A program made the position numbers and the translations under genes. This document shows, in pieces, positions 6,448-9,974 of a DNA stretch of 9,974 bases (its first letter is position 1; the number at the start of each line of letters is the position of its first letter). The stretch is from Pseudarthrobacter sp. (GTDB lineage Bacteria; Actinomycetota; Actinomycetes; Actinomycetales; Micrococcaceae): the NCBI GenBank assembly GCA_013362385.1, contig JABFWC010000365.1, positions 1 through 9,974 on the forward strand, in the 5' to 3' direction. A model generated the notes under the pieces. That model searched no databases. It was not told the DNA's origin and saw only the letters and a list, made by a program, of their open reading frames with translations.

Positions 6448-6552
6448 GCGCCGGCCGCGGCCCTTGCTGTGGCCCCTGTGACGGATTAGACACGAGTTGC
6501 AGGACACAACATGATGGCTGAGCCTTCAGGGAAGACCTATCCTCGAATAATC
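6448..6552. other. Spacer before murI with a possible promoter
   Basis: This 105-base gap between the DUF2017 stop and the preferred murI start has no strong terminator. TATCCT at 6538-6543 could be a -10 element, giving a transcript with about three bases before the ATG at 6553. AGGA at 6501-6504 could be a Shine-Dalgarno site for an alternative ATG at 6511, which would put the last 42 bases of this spacer inside murI. Confidence 0.35.
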
Positions 6553-7581
6553 ATGACTACAGCCTCGAGCACGGACCCGTCAGCGCGCACCGGACCGGCG
6601 CCCGTGGCCGGCGACGTTCCGGAAGCCGCCCCGGAAGCCCGGCCCATCGGCGTTTTCGATTCCGGAGTCGGCGGCCTGACCGTGGCCCGCTCCATTATCG
6701 ACCAGCTCCCCAATGAGTCGATCCTTTATGTGGGGGACACCGCCCACGGTCCCTACGGTCCCCTTCCCATTGCGGAGGTGCGGGCCAATGCCCTGGGCGT
6801 GATGGACGAACTGGTGGACTCCGGCGTCAAGCTGCTGACCATCGCCTGCAACTCGGCGTCGGCCGCCGTGCTGCGCGATGCCCGGGAACGCTACACAGCC
6901 AAGTACGGCATCCCGGTCATCGAAGTCATCCAGCCCGCCGTACGGCGCGCCGTTGCCGCCACCCGCACCGGAAAGGTGGGCGTCATCGGCACGTCCGCCA
7001 CCGTGGGCTCGCGCGCCTACGAGGATACGTTTGCCGCGGCACCGGACCTCGAGATCACGTCCGTGGCATGCCCCGAGTTCGTCAGCTACGTGGAGGCCGG
7101 CATCACCACCGGCCCGGCACTGCTCGCCGTCGCCGAGGAGTACCTGGCGCCGCTGAAGGCCGCAGCGGTGGACACGGTGGTCCTGGGCTGCACCCACTAC
7201 CCGCTGCTGACCGGGGTGATCTCCTACGTCATGGGTGCCGACGTCACGCTCGTCTCCAGCGCCGAGGAAACTGCCAAGGACGTGTACCGCGCCCTGGCCA
7301 CCCACAACCTGCAGCGCACCTCCGGCACCCCGCCGGAGCACCACTTCGTGGCCACCGGCGACGCCCGGCAGTTCGAGACGCTGGCCAGGCGGTTCCTTGG
7401 CCCCGAGGTGCTGTCCGTGCGCCACGTGGACCATGTGGCCGCGCAGTACCCCACCGGCAGCCTGGCCCGCATCACCCCGGAGATGATTGCCGCGGCCCAA
7501 AGCGCCCGGCAGCGCCCCCGCATCTCGAACTTCGTGGGCGGCCCCGTGGATGCCGGCCGCACCGGGGGACCGGCCCTGTGA
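6553..7581 (+). CDS. murI: Glutamate racemase MurI
   Basis: This cytoplasmic enzyme interconverts L- and D-glutamate, supplying D-glutamate for peptidoglycan. The fold begins at [12 protein letters not shown] (33-44). The catalytic cysteine pair is C99 (IACNSAS) and C213 (LGCTHYPLL), and GDTAHGPYG (61-69) binds substrate. From the ATG at 6553 there are 342 residues. That is longer than many homologues (about 260-290) because of an Ala/Pro-rich leader of about 30 residues and a Gly/Arg-rich tail after SNFVGGP. The alternative ATG at 6511 has AGGA six bases upstream and would add 14 residues. I prefer 6553 because the sequence from [10 protein letters not shown] looks like the family N terminus in related genera, but this is from memory. 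The gene overlaps the MBL gene through GTGA, implying coupled translation. Confidence 0.93.
   Translation: MTTASSTDPSARTGPAPVAGDVPEAAPEARPIGVFDSGVGGLTVARSIIDQLPNESILYVGDTAHGPYGPLPIAEVRANALGVMDELVDSGVKLLTIACNSASAAVLRDARERYTAKYGIPVIEVIQPAVRRAVAATRTGKVGVIGTSATVGSRAYEDTFAAAPDLEITSVACPEFVSYVEAGITTGPALLAVAEEYLAPLKAAAVDTVVLGCTHYPLLTGVISYVMGADVTLVSSAEETAKDVYRALATHNLQRTSGTPPEHHFVATGDARQFETLARRFLGPEVLSVRHVDHVAAQYPTGSLARITPEMIAAAQSARQRPRISNFVGGPVDAGRTGGPAL
7564..7569 (+). promoter_or_regulatory. Shine-Dalgarno site of the MBL-fold hydrolase gene
   Basis: GGGGGA sits eight bases before the GTG at 7578, inside the end of murI. It supports the choice of this GTG start. Confidence 0.5.
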
Positions 7582-8375
7582 AGCTGACCATCGTGGGGTG
7601 TACGGGTTCGTTTCCCGGGCCCGGCTCCCCGGCGTCGTGCTACCTCCTGACCGCCACCGACGGCGAACGGACGTGGAAGGTGGTGATGGATCTCGGCAGC
7701 GGGGCACTGGGCGCCATCCAGCGCTACACGGACCTGGAGGACATTGACGCGATCTTCCTCACCCACCTGCACCCGGACCACTGCATGGACTTATGCGGGC
7801 TGCACGTGGCGATCCGCTGGAAGCCCGGCGGCTGGGGCCGCGGCCGGATCCCCGTCTGGGGGCCAGCCGCCACGGCCGACAGGATGGCCACCGCTTACGG
7901 CCTGGACCTGGACCCGGGAATGCACGAGGAATTCGACTTCACCAACTGGGCGGAACGCAAGCCCGTGACGGTCGGGCCCTTCACCGTCACGCCCTACGCC
8001 GTAAACCACCCCATTGAGGAGGCCTACGCGCTGCGCGTGGACGTGGTGGAGCCCGGCAAGGACGGAACTCCGGTCCACCGGACCCTGGCGTACTCGGGCG
8101 ACACCGACTCCTGCCCGGGGCTCGAGGAAGCCGCACGGGACGCTGACCTGTTCCTGTGCGAGGCGGCGTTCGAGGAAGGCCGGGACAGCGGGATCAAGGA
8201 TGTCCACCTTACCGGCAAGCGGGCCGGCGAGGCCGCCGCTGCCGCCGGGGCCCGCCGCCTGCTGCTGACGCACATCCCCGTCTGGACGTCCCAGACCACC
8301 GTGATGGCCGAAGCCCGCCCCGCCTTCCCCGGCGATGTGGCCGTGGCGGTGGCCGGCGTGCACTATACGGTCTAG
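7578..8375 (+). CDS. MBL-fold metallo-hydrolase, probable cyclic-nucleotide phosphodiesterase (Rv1339-like)
   Basis: This 265-residue metallo-beta-lactamase-fold protein has a complete two-metal site: THLHPDH (62-68, with H63, H65, D67 and H68), H144 (VNHP), D175 (SGDTD) and H232 (THIP). H210 (DVHLTG) is a further conserved histidine. The N terminus [17 protein letters not shown] is typical of the RNase Z/phosphodiesterase branch of the fold. Its place between murI and rph matches Rv1339 of M. tuberculosis, which has been described as an atypical class II cAMP phosphodiesterase. The activity assigned here is inference from family and position. The GTG start overlaps the murI stop by four bases (GTGA) and has GGGGGA eight bases upstream. 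L72, just after the metal motif, is encoded by TTA, rare in DNA of this composition. Confidence 0.88.
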   Translation: MKLTIVGCTGSFPGPGSPASCYLLTATDGERTWKVVMDLGSGALGAIQRYTDLEDIDAIFLTHLHPDHCMDLCGLHVAIRWKPGGWGRGRIPVWGPAATADRMATAYGLDLDPGMHEEFDFTNWAERKPVTVGPFTVTPYAVNHPIEEAYALRVDVVEPGKDGTPVHRTLAYSGDTDSCPGLEEAARDADLFLCEAAFEEGRDSGIKDVHLTGKRAGEAAAAAGARRLLLTHIPVWTSQTTVMAEARPAFPGDVAVAVAGVHYTV

Positions 8376-8414
8376 CGCCCCGGCAGAGTCTGCGCCCGGC
8401 GGGCCGGCACTGGA

Positions 8415-8420
8415 TAAGCT
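8415..8420 (+). promoter_or_regulatory. Probable -10 element of a leaderless promoter for rph
   Basis: TAAGCT is followed by six bases (AAAGCC) and the ATG of rph at 8427, within a 51-base gap after the MBL gene. No Shine-Dalgarno sequence is present. This suggests an internal promoter giving rph-rdgB a transcript of their own. Confidence 0.55.
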
Positions 8421-8426
8421 AAAGCC

Positions 8427-9185
8427 ATGACATCTGAAGCAACTGCAGTGCCCATCGTGCGCGCCGACGGCCGTGCCCCCGACCAGCTCCGGCCCATCAG
8501 CATCACCCGCGGATGGTCCAACCAGGCCGAGGGGTCCGCGCTGATCGAGTTCGGCAACACGCGGGTGCTGTGCACGGCCTCGCTGACCGCCGGCGTTCCG
8601 CGCTGGCTCAAGGGCGAAGGCCGCGGGTGGGTCACCGCCGAGTACGCCATGCTGCCGCGGGCCACGAACACCCGCTCCGACCGGGAATCGGTCAAGGGCA
8701 AGATCGGCGGCCGCACCCACGAGATCTCGCGCCTGATCGGCCGCTCGCTGCGCTCCATCATCGACACCAAGGCGCTGGGCGAAAACACCATCGTGCTGGA
8801 CTGCGATGTCCTGCAGGCGGACGGTGGGACGCGCACCGCCGCGATCACCGGCGCCTACGTGGCCCTTGCCGACGCCATCCGGTTCGCGCGCGACACCAAG
8901 CTGATCGGCAAGAACGCCCAGCCCCTCCTGGACACCATCGCCGCCGTTTCGGTCGGTATCATCGACGGCGTCCCCATGCTGGACCTGCCCTACGTCGAGG
9001 ACGTGCGGGCCGAGACCGACATGAACGTCGTGGTCACCGGGTCGGGCAAGTTTGTCGAGGTGCAGGGCACCGCCGAAGGCGCCCCGTTCGACCGCGACGA
9101 GCTGAACCAGCTGCTGGACCTGGCCCTGCTGGGCACCACGCAGCTGGCGGCGATCCAGCGCGAAACGCTGGCGGACACGCTGTGA
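8427..9185 (+). CDS. rph: Ribonuclease PH
   Basis: RNase PH is a phosphate-dependent 3'-5' exoribonuclease that trims the 3' ends of tRNA precursors; it acts as a ring-shaped hexamer in the cytoplasm. The 252 residues fit the family. The N terminus holds RADGR (12-16) and ITRGW. The core shows [18 protein letters not shown] (63-80), [16 protein letters not shown] (94-109) and [20 protein letters not shown] (125-144), the phosphate-binding and active-site region, with R96 and T135-R136 as likely phosphate contacts. The ATG at 8427 is the only sensible start. It has no Shine-Dalgarno site but a TAAGCT hexamer six bases upstream. Its stop overlaps the start of the next gene in GTGA. Pairing with a HAM1/RdgB pyrophosphatase is a common arrangement. 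Confidence 0.96.
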   Translation: MTSEATAVPIVRADGRAPDQLRPISITRGWSNQAEGSALIEFGNTRVLCTASLTAGVPRWLKGEGRGWVTAEYAMLPRATNTRSDRESVKGKIGGRTHEISRLIGRSLRSIIDTKALGENTIVLDCDVLQADGGTRTAAITGAYVALADAIRFARDTKLIGKNAQPLLDTIAAVSVGIIDGVPMLDLPYVEDVRAETDMNVVVTGSGKFVEVQGTAEGAPFDRDELNQLLDLALLGTTQLAAIQRETLADTL

Positions 9186-9826
9186 GCGCACCGGCGCGGC
9201 TGGTGCTCGCCACCCACAACAAGGGCAAGCTGCGGGAGCTGCGTGAACTGCTGCGGGGGCAGGTCCCGGGGCTCGACGTCGAAACCCAGGTGGTGGACGC
9301 AGCCGCGGCGGGTGCGCCGGACGTCGTCGAAACCGGCGTCACCTTTGCCGAGAACTCGCTGCTGAAGGCCCGCGCAGTGGCCGGGGCCACCGGCCTGGTG
9401 GCCATCGCGGACGATTCGGGCCTGGCGGTGGACGTGATGGGTGGAGCCCCGGGAATCTTCTCGGCCCGCTGGGCCGGGCGCCACGGGGACGACACCGCAA
9501 ACCTGGAACTGCTGCTGAACCAGCTCTCCGACGTGCCGGACGAGCACCGCGGGGCGGCATTCGTGTGTGCCGCGGCTCTGGCCGTGCCCGGTCCGGGCGG
9601 CGGCCCGGGTCGGGAAGTGGTGGAATACGGCCAGCTGGAAGGGTTCCTCCTGCGGGAGCCGCGGGGGAACGGCGGGTTCGGCTACGACCCCGTGCTGCAG
9701 CCCGCCGGGGAGGACCGCAGCTGCGCGGAGCTGTCGGCGGACGAGAAGAACGCCATCAGCCACCGCGGGAAGGCCTTCCGGGCGCTGCTGCCCTCCATCG
9801 TGGAAGCGCTGCACGCCGCGGAGTAG
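9182..9826 (+). CDS. rdgB: RdgB/HAM1-type XTP/dITP (non-canonical purine NTP) pyrophosphatase
   Basis: This cytoplasmic house-cleaning enzyme hydrolyses dITP, ITP and XTP to monophosphates plus pyrophosphate, keeping deaminated purines out of DNA and RNA. Of its 214 residues, the visible motifs are THNKGK (11-16), [11 protein letters not shown] (54-64, with E57), ADDSGLAVD (76-84, with D77 and D78), GIFSARWAG (91-99), GGFGYDPV (164-171) and SHRGKAFR (193-200). A Gly/Pro-rich loop (136-144) is slightly longer than in E. coli RdgB. The GTG at 9182 overlaps the rph stop by four bases (GTGA). There is no good independent ribosome binding site, so translational coupling to rph is likely. It is the last gene before a strong terminator. 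Confidence 0.95.
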   Translation: MSAPARLVLATHNKGKLRELRELLRGQVPGLDVETQVVDAAAAGAPDVVETGVTFAENSLLKARAVAGATGLVAIADDSGLAVDVMGGAPGIFSARWAGRHGDDTANLELLLNQLSDVPDEHRGAAFVCAAALAVPGPGGGPGREVVEYGQLEGFLLREPRGNGGFGYDPVLQPAGEDRSCAELSADEKNAISHRGKAFRALLPSIVEALHAAE

Positions 9827-9843
9827 AAACACAAGCTGGGTAG

Positions 9844-9890
9844 AGCGCAAAAGGTGCGCGCCCGGCGAACGGGCGCGCACCTTTTGCGCT
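9844..9890. terminator. Bidirectional intrinsic terminator, perfect 21-bp inverted repeat
   Basis: The arms at 9844-9864 and 9870-9890 are perfect reverse complements around a five-base loop (GCGAA). The GC-rich inner 12-14 bp are flanked by AAAA on the left and TTTT on the right, so each strand reads as a GC stem followed by a short T-run. It lies 17 bases after the rdgB stop and before the end of a convergent gene, as expected of a shared two-way terminator. Confidence 0.88.
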
Positions 9891-9896
9891 GTAGCG

Positions 9897-9919
9897 GCCA
9901 GGGAGCAACTACTCCTGGC
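9897..9919. other. Small second hairpin overlapping a stop codon
   Basis: GCCAGG (9897-9902) pairs with CCTGGC (9914-9919), and AG (9904-9905) with CT (9912-9913), leaving one bulged G and a six-base loop. It covers the stop codon of the minus-strand gene just ahead of the strong terminator. No T-run follows, so its role, if any, is unclear. Confidence 0.3.
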
Positions 9920-9974
9920 GGGTGCCGTGGAAGTCGCGCGGAGCCTTGCGTTCCTCCTGCGGCTCATGCTCTTC
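9909..9974 (-). CDS. C-terminal end of an unidentified minus-strand gene (partial)
   Basis: Read on the minus strand from the right edge, a frame of 21 codons ends with TAG at 9909-9911. The peptide is very hydrophilic (EEHEPQEERKAPRDFHGTRQ then E). It resembles the charged tail of a larger protein, such as a cytoplasmic tail of a membrane transporter, but nothing identifies the family. That it is a real gene end is inferred from the codon-like composition and the bidirectional terminator directly beyond its stop, which suits convergent genes. Confidence 0.5.
   Translation of the reverse strand, partial: EEHEPQEERKAPRDFHGTRQE

Noticed and set aside
6580..7707. A 375-residue minus-strand open frame opposite murI
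   Set aside because: It is antisense to a gene with both catalytic cysteines and has no motif or ribosome binding site of its own.
7791..9191. A 466-residue minus-strand open frame opposite the MBL and rph genes
   Set aside because: It spans two unrelated, well-supported genes and the gap between them on the other strand, as expected of GC-driven open frames.
1..9974. CRISPR arrays, tRNA or rRNA genes, insertion sequences, attachment sites
   Set aside because: I looked for regularly spaced repeats, cloverleaf-like segments, transposase motifs and terminal repeats by eye and found none. Nearly all bases are covered by conserved genes.

Overview
The window is high-GC DNA, densely coding, with frequent GTG starts and 1-8 base stop/start overlaps. 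The proteins and the gene order point to an actinobacterium, most likely Arthrobacter, Pseudarthrobacter or a close relative in the Micrococcaceae. This is conserved chromosomal housekeeping DNA. I found no insertion sequence, phage, CRISPR array, tRNA or rRNA.

Layout. (1) 1-1208, plus strand: the C-terminal part of an integral membrane protein, then nagB (glucosamine-6-phosphate deaminase) 19 bases later. (2) 1336-3446, plus strand: a small putative zinc-binding DUF3039 protein overlapping by one base with a superfamily 2 DEAD/DEAH-type helicase. The pair is conserved but its role is unknown. (3) 3451-5411, minus strand: pncB then pncA, a two-gene NAD salvage operon. It takes nicotinamide to nicotinate (PncA) and on to nicotinate mononucleotide (PncB). 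It converges on the helicase with four bases between the stops. (4) 5412-5507: a compact divergent promoter region. (5) 5508-6447, plus strand: clpS (N-degron adaptor of the Clp protease) overlapping a DUF2017 gene. (6) 6553-9826, plus strand: murI (glutamate racemase), an MBL-fold hydrolase related to the mycobacterial Rv1339 phosphodiesterase, rph (RNase PH) and a RdgB/HAM1-type nucleotide pyrophosphatase. (7) 9844-9890: a perfect 21-bp inverted-repeat terminator. After it, the last 21 codons of a convergent minus-strand gene enter from the right edge.

The order pncB (divergent) / clpS / DUF2017 / ... / murI / MBL / rph / rdgB matches what I recall of M. tuberculosis Rv1330c-Rv1341. The mec-cysO-cysM stretch that sits between DUF2017 and murI there is absent here.

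The clearest pattern not explained by gene calling concerns starts. Four genes that begin a transcription block (DUF3039, pncB, clpS, rph) each have a TANNNT hexamer exactly 6 or 7 bases before the start codon and no Shine-Dalgarno sequence. That is the arrangement of leaderless actinobacterial mRNAs. Most downstream genes instead have a Shine-Dalgarno sequence or a stop/start overlap. I see no convincing undescribed multi-gene system. The best candidates for unknown biology are the DUF3039-helicase pair and the ClpS-DUF2017 pair.
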